Source of the DNA: Halobacillus litoralis | Lineage (GTDB): Bacteria > Bacillota > Bacilli > Bacillales > Halobacillaceae | Assembly: GCF_020524025.1 (NCBI RefSeq) | Contig: NZ_JAIVKN010000001.1 | Location: forward strand, 744,001-808,000 | Reading direction: 5' to 3' | Length of the DNA stretch: 64,000 nt | Shown: piece after piece, positions 1 through 12,180 of the stretch | How positions within the stretch are numbered: position 1 is the stretch's first letter | Layout: each line of letters begins with the position of its first letter | The notes under the pieces: generated by a model | Database searches by the model: none | What the model was told of the DNA's origin: nothing | The model's input: only the letters and a program-made list of their open reading frames with translations | Position numbers and translations under genes: made by a program

Positions 1-10
1 GTAATGATAC

Positions 11-67
11 ACGTGTAGGTTACACGTCTACCTCTTTGCGGCCTTTTAAGCGCAAAGAGGTTTTTTT
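11..67 (+). terminator. Terminator hairpin of the pyr leader before pyrP
   Basis: A 10-bp perfect stem (31-40 with 51-60) is followed by seven T (61-67), a textbook intrinsic terminator directly before the pyrP ribosome binding site. A 7-bp perfect hairpin (11-17 with 21-27) precedes it. In Bacillus the pyrR-pyrP junction is a PyrR-controlled attenuator, so this is probably its 3' half. The PyrR-binding loop itself would lie left of the window and cannot be checked. Confidence 0.85.
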
Positions 68-91
68 ATGGGCAAAGGAGGAGCAAATGAT

Positions 92-1483
92 ATGAAACAA
101 CATCAAGCCGCTTTAGAAGTTAATGAAGTACCACCCATGCACAAATGGCTCACTCTGAGTTTACAGCACTTATTTGCCATGTTTGGAGCAACCATTCTTG
201 TCCCTTTTCTAACTGGATTATCACCATCAGTTGCGCTCGTTTCAAGTGGCTTTGGAACACTGGCGTATCTAATGATAACAAGAGGAAAGGTTCCCGCTTA
301 TCTTGGATCGAGCTTTGCATTTATCTATCCGATTATTGAAGCTTCAAAGTCAAGCGGAATTGCCGGCGCGATGGTAGGCAGTTTCCTTGTCGGTCTCGTT
401 TACGGCCTTGTCGCCATCTTAATCTCTGTATTTGGGACGAAATGGTTAATGAACTTGCTGCCACCGGTTGTTGTAGGTCCGGTCATTATCGTCATCGGTC
501 TTGGTTTAGCTTCCACTGCAGTTGATATGGCCATGTATCTGCCAGGTCAGGAAGAAAATATTTATAGCGGGACCCACTTTATGGTGGCTCTTGTTACACT
601 TGCGATTACAGTCATCGCATCGATTTACTTTAAAGGGTTCTTCTCTCTGCTTCCGATTTTGTTCGGAATCATCGGAGGTTATGGATTCGCCATGACCCAG
701 GGCATTGTCGACACAACCGGGATTCAGGAGGAGTGGGCGGCGATTGCAGCTGCCGGTTCATTCGCCGGCGTACTGAACGCCATTTTCCAAGTGCCGGACT
801 TTGTCATTCCTTTTGTAGACTTTTCACCTTTGGATGTGTTCAGCTGGGAAATTGCTTTTCTTATGATTCCATTCGCTCTCGTGACCATTACAGAACACAC
901 AGGGGATCAAATGGTGTTATCGAAGGTAGTCGGAAAAAACTTCCTCAAAAATCCAGGTCTTGACAAATCCATTCTGGGAGATGGCGCGGCTACGTTTATT
1001 GCCTCCTGTCTTGGAGGACCGCCAAACACAACGTACGGAGAGAATATCGGCGTTCTTGCGATTACAAGAGTTTACAGTGTCTTCGTTATCGGTGGTGCGG
1101 CTGTAATTGCCATCATCTTTGGGTTCATTGGAATGGTTACAGCTGTCATCAGCTCAATACCAACAGCTGTCATGGGCGGGGTTTCTATCCTGCTTTTCGG
1201 AATTATCGCTTCAAGCGGGCTGCGTATGCTGATTGACAATCAAATTGATTTTGGAGAGAAAAGAAATCTGATTATCTCTTCCGTTATCCTTGTTATCGGA
1301 GTGGGAGGAGCTTATATCCAGGTGACAGACCGTGTGCAGATCGCAGGAATGGCGCTTGCAGCCATTATCGGAATCTTGCTCAACCTCATCCTGCCAGGGA
1401 AAGAAAAGAGCATGGGGAATGGAAACATGTTTGAAGCACCTGGAGAAGAAAAAGAGAAAAGTAAAGAATATGATGTAGCGTAA
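92..1483 (+). CDS. pyrP: Uracil permease
   Basis: Uracil:proton symporter of the NCS2 (nucleobase:cation symporter-2) family in the cell membrane. It imports uracil for salvage and is usually the second gene of the Bacillus pyr operon. The 463-residue protein is strongly hydrophobic throughout, with about a dozen membrane segments and a short charged C-terminal tail. The family signature region around GGPPNTTYGENIG is intact near residues 308-320. The start is ATG 92, preceded at good spacing by AAAGGAGG (75-82); the in-frame ATG at 68 lies against the terminator T run and has no ribosome site. A PyrR attenuator follows the gene, so expression should fall when pyrimidines are plentiful. Confidence 0.95.
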   Translation: MKQHQAALEVNEVPPMHKWLTLSLQHLFAMFGATILVPFLTGLSPSVALVSSGFGTLAYLMITRGKVPAYLGSSFAFIYPIIEASKSSGIAGAMVGSFLVGLVYGLVAILISVFGTKWLMNLLPPVVVGPVIIVIGLGLASTAVDMAMYLPGQEENIYSGTHFMVALVTLAITVIASIYFKGFFSLLPILFGIIGGYGFAMTQGIVDTTGIQEEWAAIAAAGSFAGVLNAIFQVPDFVIPFVDFSPLDVFSWEIAFLMIPFALVTITEHTGDQMVLSKVVGKNFLKNPGLDKSILGDGAATFIASCLGGPPNTTYGENIGVLAITRVYSVFVIGGAAVIAIIFGFIGMVTAVISSIPTAVMGGVSILLFGIIASSGLRMLIDNQIDFGEKRNLIISSVILVIGVGGAYIQVTDRVQIAGMALAAIIGILLNLILPGKEKSMGNGNMFEAPGEEKEKSKEYDVA

Positions 1484-1509
1484 ACCAACACTCACACACG
1501 TTTTAACCG

Positions 1510-1601
1510 AGTCCCGAGAGGCTCAGAAAGGTGTACTAGGGATTGGCTCGTTTGCTATGCGACGAGCAGAGGCACCCCCAGACACCTGGGGGTGCCTTTT
1601 T
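1510..1601 (+). promoter_or_regulatory. PyrR-dependent attenuator between pyrP and pyrB
   Basis: AGTCCCGAGAGGCT at 1510-1523 matches the PyrR-binding-loop consensus ARUCCNGNGAGGYU at every position. The flanks can pair (GTCCC with GGGAT near 1539) to form the anti-antiterminator. An intrinsic terminator follows: a 10-bp GC-rich stem (1571-1580 with 1587-1596) and a T run at 1597-1601. With UMP or UTP bound, PyrR holds the anti-antiterminator and transcription stops before pyrB. The mechanism is known from B. subtilis; the sequence shows all its parts. Confidence 0.93.
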
Positions 1602-1644
1602 CATTAGTGTACCGATTTAAAAATTATAGATCGGAGAGATGACG

Positions 1645-2541
1645 ATGCCGGCAGTAGAATCTTTGCATCACCTGTTATCCATGAAGGATGTAACAAATGA
1701 GAAAATCCATGACCTTTTTTCCTTAGCGGAAACCATTGAGAAACAGCAGAATCCGAACAAATTTCAAGGCCGCTTTGCAGCCAATCTCTTTTTAGAACCA
1801 AGCACAAGGACTAAAAGCAGCTTTCACGTAGCTGAAAGAAAGCTTGGCATGGAAGTTATGGAACTCGACAGAGCAGATTCGAGTTTAACCAAAGGCGAGA
1901 GTTTCTATGACACGCTGAAGACTCTGGAATCGATCGGCGTGGAGCTTGCAGTTGTGCGGCAGTCAGAAGCAGGCCTGCTTCAGAAATGTACGAAAGGATT
2001 AAATCTTTCTGTTATCAATGCTGGTGATGGATGCGGCGAACACCCTACTCAGTCCCTGCTTGATCTTTACACCATTCACGAACATTTTCAAAGTTTCAAA
2101 GGACTCCATGTCTGTATTGCTGGAGACATAAAACACAGCCGGGTGGCAAGGTCAAATGCTTTAGCCCTTCGTCAGCTTGGCGCAGTGGTTTCCTTTGTTA
2201 GTAAACCAGAATGGCAGGATCCTGCGATAGGCCGAGACTATATATCCATGGATAAGGCTGTAAAAGAATGTGATGTGCTGATGCTGCTTCGCATCCAGCA
2301 TGAAAGGCATGAAAAGAAGGAAGCAGACATCTCTTATCTTGAGCAGTATGGATTAACGAAAGAAAGGGAAGCGCGCATGGGGAAACACAGTATTATCCTT
2401 CATCCTGCTCCTGTAAATAGAGGTGTAGAGATTGATAGTGATCTGGTGGAATCTCCTAAATCCAGAATCTTCCGGCAGATGACAAATGGAGTAACGATTC
2501 GAATGGCCGTTATTGAAGCACTATTGAAAGGGGAGTTATAA
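1645..2541 (+). CDS. pyrB: Aspartate carbamoyltransferase catalytic chain
   Basis: Condenses carbamoyl phosphate with aspartate, the first committed step of pyrimidine synthesis, in the cytoplasm. The protein is 298 residues, close to the usual 300-310. The carbamoyl-phosphate loop EPSTRTKSSF lies near residue 50, HPTQSLLDLYTI near 134, and LHPAPVNRG near 252. ATG 1645 is preferred because GGAG (1633-1636) sits 8 nt upstream; ATG 1639 would be only 2 nt away. The stop codon directly abuts the pyrC start. There is no pyrI regulatory chain, as expected for Bacillus. Expression should be set by the PyrR attenuator just upstream. Confidence 0.97.
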   Translation: MPAVESLHHLLSMKDVTNEKIHDLFSLAETIEKQQNPNKFQGRFAANLFLEPSTRTKSSFHVAERKLGMEVMELDRADSSLTKGESFYDTLKTLESIGVELAVVRQSEAGLLQKCTKGLNLSVINAGDGCGEHPTQSLLDLYTIHEHFQSFKGLHVCIAGDIKHSRVARSNALALRQLGAVVSFVSKPEWQDPAIGRDYISMDKAVKECDVLMLLRIQHERHEKKEADISYLEQYGLTKEREARMGKHSIILHPAPVNRGVEIDSDLVESPKSRIFRQMTNGVTIRMAVIEALLKGEL

Positions 2542-3831
2542 ATGAAACAGAAGATCATCAACGCAAAAGTCATAGAACATGGAGCATGTAAAACAGTCGA
2601 GGTACTTATAGAAAATGGAATCATCACACAAATCTCTGAACAGGCAGGCGAAGCAGATCAAACCATAGATGCCAAAGGTCATCTCCTTACACCAGGATTT
2701 GTCGATGTTCATGTTCATTTAAGGGAACCTGGGGGAGAAACGAAAGAAACCATATCGACTGGCACGAAGTCGGCAGCTAAAGGTGGCTTTACAACGGTAT
2801 GCACCATGCCGAATACAACGCCTGTCCCTGATGATCCGGAAATTATGACACAGATCCTCGAAACGATAAATGAGAAGGCCCATGTCCGTGTGCTCCCTTA
2901 TGCATCAATTACCACACGTCAGACAGGACAGGAACTTGTAAATATGGAAAAACTGGCTGAGCTGGGGGCTTTCGCCTTTACAGATGACGGAGTCGGAGTA
3001 CAGTCAGCCGGCAGAATGTTTGAAGCGATGAAAGAAGCCGGCCGTCTCGGCAAATCGATCGTAGCCCACTGTGAGGACAACTCACTCGTCTATAAAGGGG
3101 TCTGCCACGAAGGAGAAGTCAGCGAAAGACTACAGCTCCCTGGAATTCCAAATGTTGCAGAGTCTGTTCAAATTGCGCGGGATGTTCTTCTTGCGGAGGC
3201 AGCAGGTTGTCATTATCATGTCTGCCATGTATCAACGAAAGAATCTGTGCGTGTGATCCGGGATGCCAAGAAAGCTGGCATTCACGTGACTGCCGAAGTC
3301 ACACCACATCATTTAATACTTAATGAGAACAACGTCAATGAAGACCATGCCTTTTTCAAAATGAACCCGCCGCTTCGATCTGCAGAGGATCAGGAAGCAT
3401 TAATTAATGGGTTGTTGGACGGGACGATCGACTTTATCGCTACAGATCATGCCCCTCATACAGAAGAGGAAAAACAGCAGGGTTTTTTGTCCTCCCCTTT
3501 TGGCATCACAGGTTTGGAAACAGCTTTTCCATTGTTATACACACACCTCGTCAGTAAAGGAGTCGCAACTTTAGAACAGTTGATTGACTGGCTGACTGTG
3601 AAACCTGCGCAGACATTCGGACTACCTTATGGAACCCTCGAAACAGGGGTTTCAGCAGATCTAACAATCATTGACCTGGACACAAAGAAATCGATTGACA
3701 GGCATCAATTTTTATCAAAGGGAAAAAATACACCGTTTCATGGCTGGAACGTTAAAGGATGGCCGGTACTTACAATCGTTAATGGAACAAAGGTATGGGA
3801 GGAGAATTCATATGAAACAACTCGTGCTTGA
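2542..3831 (+). CDS. pyrC: Dihydroorotase
   Basis: Zinc-dependent amidohydrolase that cyclises N-carbamoyl-aspartate to dihydroorotate. The protein is 429 residues, the normal size for the class I enzyme of Bacillus. Metal-ligand motifs are present: HVHLREPG near residue 59, HCED near 177, HVCHVSTKE near 231 and TDHAPHT near 303. The start codon touches the pyrB stop, with GAAAGGGGAG just upstream, and the 3' end overlaps carA by 20 bp, which suggests translational coupling in the operon. Confidence 0.97.
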   Translation: MKQKIINAKVIEHGACKTVEVLIENGIITQISEQAGEADQTIDAKGHLLTPGFVDVHVHLREPGGETKETISTGTKSAAKGGFTTVCTMPNTTPVPDDPEIMTQILETINEKAHVRVLPYASITTRQTGQELVNMEKLAELGAFAFTDDGVGVQSAGRMFEAMKEAGRLGKSIVAHCEDNSLVYKGVCHEGEVSERLQLPGIPNVAESVQIARDVLLAEAAGCHYHVCHVSTKESVRVIRDAKKAGIHVTAEVTPHHLILNENNVNEDHAFFKMNPPLRSAEDQEALINGLLDGTIDFIATDHAPHTEEEKQQGFLSSPFGITGLETAFPLLYTHLVSKGVATLEQLIDWLTVKPAQTFGLPYGTLETGVSADLTIIDLDTKKSIDRHQFLSKGKNTPFHGWNVKGWPVLTIVNGTKVWEENSYETTRA

Positions 3832-4921
3832 GGATGGAACGGTATTTGTTGGTGAAGGATTCGGGAGTGAACGCGAAACGGTTGGTGAGATTGTATTTAA
3901 TACAGGTATGACTGGTTATCAGGAAGTCATATCCGATCCTTCCTACTGCGGACAGCTGGTCACCTTTACCTATCCGCTGGTCGGAAACTATGGGATTAAC
4001 CGGGATGATTTTGAGACGGTCAATCCTGCTGTTCTTGGCGTAATTGTAAAAGAACATTGTGAACACCCTTCCAACTTCCGAAGTGAAGAAACGCTGGATG
4101 AATTTTTAAAAGTAAAGAAGATTCCTGGTATCAGCGGAATTGACACGCGGAAGCTTACAAAAATTATCCGTCAGCACGGAACGATGAAAGCAATGATTTC
4201 ATCTACAGACCGACCTGTGGAAGAAGTGCTCCGCATCATTCAGGACACTGCTTTATCGACAAATCAGGTGAAAGAAGTATCGACGGTGAAACCTTATGTC
4301 GTTCCTGGCAGAGGGAAGCGGATCGTACTTATGGACTTTGGGATGAAACACGGCATCCTTCGAGAATTCACAAAACGCCACTGTCATGTCACGGTCGTTC
4401 CTTATCATACATCAGCTGATGAAATCATCCGTTTGAAGCCTGACGGTGTCATGCTTTCCAATGGTCCTGGAGACCCAAAAGATGTGCCTGAGGCAATTCA
4501 GACGATTCGGAAGCTGATCGGTCAGGTACCGATTTTCGGCATATGTCTCGGCCATCAACTGATTGCCCTTGCTTCTGGTGCGGATACATCCAAGCTGAAG
4601 TTCGGACACAGAGGCGCCAACCAGCCTGTGAAAGACTTAGCAGCGAACCGGACTTACATGACCTCTCAAAACCATGGTTATGCGGTCGATGAAAATTCGT
4701 TGGCGTCTACAAACCTTAAACTTACGCAAGTGTCTTTAAATGACAACACAGTAGAGGGCTTAAAGCATACGTATCATTCTGTCTTCAGTGTACAATACCA
4801 TCCGGAAAGTTCACCTGGACCAGAAGACACCGGCCATCTATTCGATGAATTTTTAACGAACATGGAAGAAGCTCAAGTGAAAACGAAGGAGGATATCTCA
4901 TGCCTAAACGTACAGATTTAA
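3812..4921 (+). CDS. pyrAA: Carbamoyl-phosphate synthase small (glutaminase) subunit, pyrimidine-specific
   Basis: Hydrolyses glutamine and passes ammonia to the large subunit encoded next door. The N-terminal CPSase small-chain domain covers about residues 1-170 and a class I glutamine amidotransferase domain the rest. The nucleophile Cys lies in FGICLGHQ and the His-Glu pair in [12 protein letters not shown]. The start is ATG 3812, after GGGAGGAG, inside the end of pyrC; the reading frame continues upstream but the homology begins here ([10 protein letters not shown]). The 369 residues compare with about 364 in B. subtilis. The 3' end overlaps pyrAB by 22 bp. The symbol carA is equivalent. 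Confidence 0.96.
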   Translation: MKQLVLEDGTVFVGEGFGSERETVGEIVFNTGMTGYQEVISDPSYCGQLVTFTYPLVGNYGINRDDFETVNPAVLGVIVKEHCEHPSNFRSEETLDEFLKVKKIPGISGIDTRKLTKIIRQHGTMKAMISSTDRPVEEVLRIIQDTALSTNQVKEVSTVKPYVVPGRGKRIVLMDFGMKHGILREFTKRHCHVTVVPYHTSADEIIRLKPDGVMLSNGPGDPKDVPEAIQTIRKLIGQVPIFGICLGHQLIALASGADTSKLKFGHRGANQPVKDLAANRTYMTSQNHGYAVDENSLASTNLKLTQVSLNDNTVEGLKHTYHSVFSVQYHPESSPGPEDTGHLFDEFLTNMEEAQVKTKEDISCLNVQI

Positions 4922-7900
4922 CAAAAATTCTTGTCATCGGATCCGGTCCGATTGTGATCGGTCAGGCGGCTGAATTTGATTATTCCGGTACACAAGCCTG
5001 TCAATCTCTGAAGGAAGAAGGATATGAGGTAATCCTTGCAAACTCGAATCCAGCAACGATTATGACCGACCATACCTTTGCAGATCAAGTGTATATGGAG
5101 CCGCTCACGCTTGAATTTTTAAAGAAAATCATTCGAAAAGAAACCCCCGATGCGATTCTTCCTACGCTGGGCGGGCAGACGGGATTAAACTTAGCCGTTG
5201 AATTACATGAATCAGGAATCCTGGATCAGTATCGTGTTGAATTGTTGGGAACACCACTGGAGGCGATTCAGCGTGCTGAGGACAGGGAAAAATTCCGCTC
5301 TCTTATGCATCAGTTGAACCAGCCTGTACCAGAGAGCGAGATTGTCAGTTCCGTAGATCAGGCTCTGACGTTTGCTGAAGAGATCGGCTATCCCGTTATC
5401 GTCCGGCCGGCGTATACAATGGGTGGTGCCGGCGGCGGTATGTGCGACAACGAATCTCAGTTGAGAGAAACAGCCCGGAACGGTCTTGCTCTATCTCCGG
5501 TCAGTCAGTGCCTGATTGAGAAAAACATTGCTGGATTTAAAGAAGTCGAATACGAAGTGATGCGGGATAAGAGGGACAATAAAATTGTGGTCTGTAATAT
5601 GGAGAACTTTGATCCAGTTGGGATTCATACAGGAGACTCCATTGTTGTCGCTCCTTCCCAGACGCTTAGTGACCGGGAATATCACATGCTTCGAAATGCT
5701 TCGCTTGAAATTATTCAGGCGCTCGAAATCGAAGGCGGGTGTAATGTCCAGCTCGCCCTTGATCCGGACAGCTTCCAATACTATGTCATTGAAGTAAACC
5801 CAAGGGTCAGCCGTTCCTCTGCTTTAGCTTCAAAGGCCACCGGCTATCCGATTGCGAAAATTGCTGCGAAAATTGCCGTAGGTCTTACTTTGGATGAAAT
5901 AAAAAATCCAATTACAGAAACGACCTATGCCTGCTTTGAACCTGCGTTGGATTACGTGGTGACAAAGATCCCGCGGTGGCCTTTTGATAAATTCGCAAAA
6001 GGCAATCGTACGCTTGGCACCCAGATGAAAGCGACAGGGGAAATTATGAGTATCGGACGGTCGCTGGAAGAATCACTGCTTAAAGGAGTGCGGTCGTTAG
6101 AAGGAGAAACGGAGGAATTTTATCTGCCTTCTGCTGTTCAGTTAACCAATGAAGAATTGAACAAGCGTCTGAAAAAGGCAGATGATGAGCGTATCTTCCT
6201 GCTGGCAGAAGCGTTAAGACGTTCTTATTCTTTGGAAGACCTCCACGAACTGACACGGATTGATTTCTTTTTCCTTCACAAACTGAATCGCATCATTGAT
6301 CTGGAAAAACAGATTCTGAGGGAAGGATTAACCTCAGGATTGTTAGTCAAAGCAAAAAGGATGGGCTTTTCAGATGCTCAAATCGCACGTGTAGCGAATA
6401 CAACAGCTTCTGAGGTCATGAACGAACGACGCGGCAGTGACATTCGTCCAGTATATAAAATGGTCGATACATGTGCAGGGGAATTCGCTTCGGAGACGCC
6501 TTATTTTTACAGTAGTTATGAAGATGAAAACGAATCAGCTGCAAGTGACAATAAAAAAGTCCTTGTTATAGGATCCGGACCAATCCGAATCGGGCAGGGA
6601 GTGGAATTTGATTATGCCACTGTTCATTCTGTACTTGCCTTAAAAGAAATGGGTTATGAGGCAATCATTATGAACAACAATCCGGAAACAGTATCCACGG
6701 ATTTCAGTGTGTCAGATAAATTATACTTTGAACCCCTGACCCTTGAAGACGTTATGAATGTGATTGACCTGGAACAGCCGGAAGGTGTAATCGTTCAATT
6801 TGGTGGTCAGACAGCGATCAACCTTGTAGACAGCTTAACTGCACAGGGTGTGAAAATACTCGGCACAACAATGGATGCCATAAATCAGACGGAGGACCGT
6901 GACTTATTTGAGCAGCTTTTAAATAAGCTCGAGATTGCCAAGCCGGGCGGAGAAAGCGTAACGAGCGAAGAGGAAGCTTACGCAGCAGCAGAAAAGATCG
7001 GCTATCCCCTGGTCGTCCGTCCATCTTATGTGCTTGGAGGAAGGGCCATGGCCATTGTCTATTCACATGAAGAACTGGAATCTTATTTAGAAACCAATGT
7101 AACCGTTCATAACGGACATCCAATTCTCATCGATAAGTATATGACGGGTATGGAAATTGAGGTGGATGCGATCTCGGATGGGGAAGATGTATTCATTCCT
7201 GGAATTATGGAACATATCGAAAGAGCAGGCGTTCACTCTGGAGATTCAATGGCCGTATATCCAACGCAGCGCCTGACAAAAGAGCTTGAGCAGCAGTGTA
7301 TTGATGCCACAGCAAAAATTGCCCGCGAGCTGAATATGAAAGGGCTGATCAATATTCAGTTTGTCGTTTATAAAGGAACCGCCTACGTGCTCGAAGTAAA
7401 TCCAAGAGCCAGCCGGACCGTTCCTTTCTTAAGTAAAATTACAGGGGTGCCTATGGCCAGGCTTGCCACACAGGTTATCATGGGCGAAACTCTGAAAGCT
7501 CATGGGTATTCCTCAGGAGTTGCAGCTAAGCCGAATGGTGTTTACGTAAAAGTTCCTGTCTTCTCCTTCGAGAAACTGCGCAGTGTCGATACAACATTAG
7601 GGCCGGAGATGAAGTCGACTGGTGAAGTCATCGGGTATGATCAGACGCTCGAAAAAGCCCTTTATAAAGGGATGACTTCCGCTGGGTTGAAGATTCCAAC
7701 GCAAGGGTCCGTTCTACTGACTGTTGCAGATAAGGATAAGAAAGAAATGCTTGAAATTGCCAGAACGTTTTATGAACTCGGCTTCCAATTATTTGCGACA
7801 GAAGGAACGGCAGGCGTCATAGAAGAGGCGCATATTCCTGTAGAATCCGTCGGAAAGGTAGGGTCTGATGAGCTGGATGTCATTGATTTGATTCAAAATG

Positions 7901-8096
7901 GAAAAGTTCATGTCGTTGTCAATACGTTGAATAAAGGCATGCGGGCAAGATCGGACGGTTTCAGAATCCGCCGGGAAGCGGTTGAAAATGGCATTGCATG
8001 CTTAACCAGTTTGGACACAGCACGGTCCATTGTTGACGTAATCAACGCTATGTCCTTTTCAGCAAGAGCCATCACCCCTATGGAAGGGGTGAATGC

Positions 8097-8100
<4 letters not shown>
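4900..8100 (+). CDS. pyrAB: Carbamoyl-phosphate synthase large subunit, pyrimidine-specific
   Basis: Makes carbamoyl phosphate from bicarbonate, ammonia and two ATP. The 1066 residues show the internal duplication of the family: two ATP-grasp halves, each opening with a GSGPI(V/R)IGQ motif (near residues 13 and 556) and each with a glycine-rich loop (YTMGGAGGG near 169; YVLGGRAM near 709). The C-terminal MGS-like allosteric domain follows from about residue 930. The gene starts inside the end of pyrAA after GAAGGAGG, and its stop overlaps the pyrK start as ATGA. The symbol carB is equivalent. Confidence 0.97.
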
Positions 8101-10449
<2,349 letters not shown>

Positions 10450-10475
<26 letters not shown>

Positions 10476-11079
10476 TTTACTGGAAATCGGAGCGGTTAGA
10501 ATTGAAACGGAAAACTTCTTCACATGGACCTCAGGAATAAAATCACCTATTTATTGTGACAACCGTTTGACGATGTCCTATCCGGCCGTCCGCCGAAGTA
10601 TCGCCGACGCTTTTGTAGAGAGGATTGAAGCATTAGACCAGCCAGTAGATGCGATTGCCGGATGTGCCACAGCAGGGATTCCTCATGCTGCATGGGTGGC
10701 AGAACGAATGAACCTGCCTATGGTCTATGTCCGTTCATCAGCAAAGAAACATGGAAAGGGCAATCAGATTGAAGGTCATATAGAAAACGGCATGCGTGTA
10801 GTTGTGATCGAAGATTTGATCTCAACAGGCAGATCCTCGATTGAGGCAGCCGACGCATTAAAGAAAGCGGGGGCGGAAGTACTTCAAGTGCTCTCGATTT
10901 TCACGTACGGACTGAACGAGGCAGAAGAATCTTTCAATAGGAATGGATATCCTTTTCAATCGATAGCAAGTTATCATGATCTGCTTGAGCAGCTCGCAAA
11001 CGATAATGTCTTAAACAAGGAACAAAAAGATCTAATGAATGAGTGGAGCCGGGATCCTTATTTATTTACAAACTCTTAA
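10450..11079 (+). CDS. pyrE: Orotate phosphoribosyltransferase
   Basis: Joins orotate to PRPP to give OMP. The PRPP-binding motif VVVIEDLISTGRSS lies at about residues 116-130 and the flexible-loop lysines in SSAKKHGKGNQIEG. The protein is 209 residues, near the 216 of B. subtilis. Translation starts at ATG 10450 after AAAGGAGG, inside the end of pyrF. It is the last recognised biosynthetic gene of the operon. In B. subtilis the cysH operon follows; here a small membrane-protein gene and a terminator follow instead. Confidence 0.96.
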
Positions 11080-11137
11080 TCATTTAGAATGTTGCTATTT
11101 CATACATCTATTAGTACGATGAAAGGAACAAAGCGTA

Positions 11138-11416
11138 TTGGTGATGCTGATGAAATCAAACAAACATTCATTTTTCATATTGATGAACGCTTCTCTTGGG
11201 CTCTTATCCTGTTTCGTTTATTTGTATACCTGGGTTTCCTTCTCATTTATGGAGTCTATGTGGTCATGGGAACCATTGCTTAGTGGTGCAGGGTCGTTTG
11301 CAATTTTTCTGTTATGGAACATGTATATGTTAAAAAATGAACGAAAGCGTTACTGGGCACAAGCGGTTTTTTCATATTTAGGTTCTATTATCATTTTTGC
11401 CTATTTTTTAATCTAG
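11138..11416 (+). CDS. Small membrane protein of unknown function
   Basis: I do not recognise this 92-residue product. It has three hydrophobic stretches at about residues 12-34, 46-64 and 74-92, separated by short charged turns (KNERKR), so it should sit in the cell membrane. It is co-directional with pyrE and lies before the first strong terminator (11483), so it could be the tail of the pyr transcript. The start is uncertain: TTG 11138 is best spaced from GAAAGGA (11121-11127), while GTG 11141 and ATG 11144 are alternatives. No function can be assigned. Confidence 0.5.
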   Translation: MVMLMKSNKHSFFILMNASLGLLSCFVYLYTWVSFSFMESMWSWEPLLSGAGSFAIFLLWNMYMLKNERKRYWAQAVFSYLGSIIIFAYFLI

Positions 11417-11482
11417 TTCACAGGATAGAAAAGGTGAGGGACGTAGGCATAGTAAGGACATCGGTAGACGAACATAAAATAG

Positions 11483-11519
11483 AAAAAGGCTGCAGGGTTT
11501 CCCGCCCTGCAGCCTTTTT
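11483..11519. terminator. Strong bidirectional intrinsic terminator
   Basis: A 15-bp perfect stem (11483-11497 with 11505-11519) starts with five A and ends with five T, so it can terminate from either side. It closes the pyr operon together with the small membrane gene. Confidence 0.93.
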
Positions 11520-11653
11520 CTAATGGTTTCTTTTATACAGGATTTTTCATACAAAAGCGTTGTTGAAGTTTATTGTTTATTTTTGAGTTGTTCCATAGGA
11601 ATCCGTTGTATGGAGTTGAAGCTGAAACATGTTCATATGAAGGTGCTGTTACG

Positions 11654-11880
11654 TTTGTTGAACGGAGGGTGTCTCACTTTCCACGGGCGGGTGTCGTGCC
11701 TCTTTCTCATGTAGGATTTCCCCAGTCATCCCTGACTGAATTCTGCGTACGGCACTGTTACTTAAACGTAACGAGGAATGGTTCATCTTCCAGATGCTGG
11801 GGTTTAGCATACAGCATAGGTGAGAACCCGGAAGATGGAGCCTGAGGAAGCTCACCACATGCCTGCGGAAGGCGAGTCAT
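11654..11880. repeat. Degenerate palindromic Bacillaceae-type intergenic repeat
   Basis: The 764 bases between the small membrane gene and the BCCT gene hold no convincing ORF. Within them, TTTCCACGGGCGGGTG near 11679-11694 and GCCTGCGGAAGGCGAG near 11860-11875 are imperfect inverse copies. The inner flanks (GTGCCTCTTTCTCATG; CCTGAGGAAGCTCACC) also pair imperfectly. The pattern, with GGTGAGA...CCCG and GAGG..GCTCACC before CGCGGAAAGCGAG, resembles a dispersed palindromic repeat that I recall from intergenic regions of Bacillaceae. This copy is decayed. The family resemblance is from memory and was not searched. Confidence 0.5.
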
Positions 11881-12032
11881 TTTCCCAGCCACCACCTCCC
11901 CTGGAAAGCACCTAAATAAGACTTTAGAGAAAAGAAAGCATAGGAGGAATCCAAATGAACGAAGGAAGGCAAGGAACACTCATATGCTAAGGAAAGCTTC
12001 TAAATCCTCATCATCCTTCTTTAAGTACCGTT

Positions 12033-12061
12033 TTGACGAATGCGTTTCCCCCTACTATAAT
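12033..12061 (+). promoter_or_regulatory. Sigma-A promoter of the BCCT gene
   Basis: TTGACG (12033-12038), a 17-bp spacer and a perfect TATAAT (12056-12061) lie about 120 bp upstream of the BCCT start codon. The untranslated leader would be around 110 nt; I see no riboswitch in it. Confidence 0.85.
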
Positions 12062-12180
12062 GAGTTCTTATGTGAAAAAAATGCACATTAAGGAGATGGC
12101 TGTTTTTTAATATCTAAGCAAGTACAACCAAAGACACTTACCAGACATGATAAAAAAAGGACCATCTTAGGAGGAAATTC

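Noticed and set aside
11523-11845. Overlapping open frames of 63 and 90 codons
   Set aside because: They lie in the decayed repeat, have no ribosome site, and their Cys- and Arg-rich translations look random.
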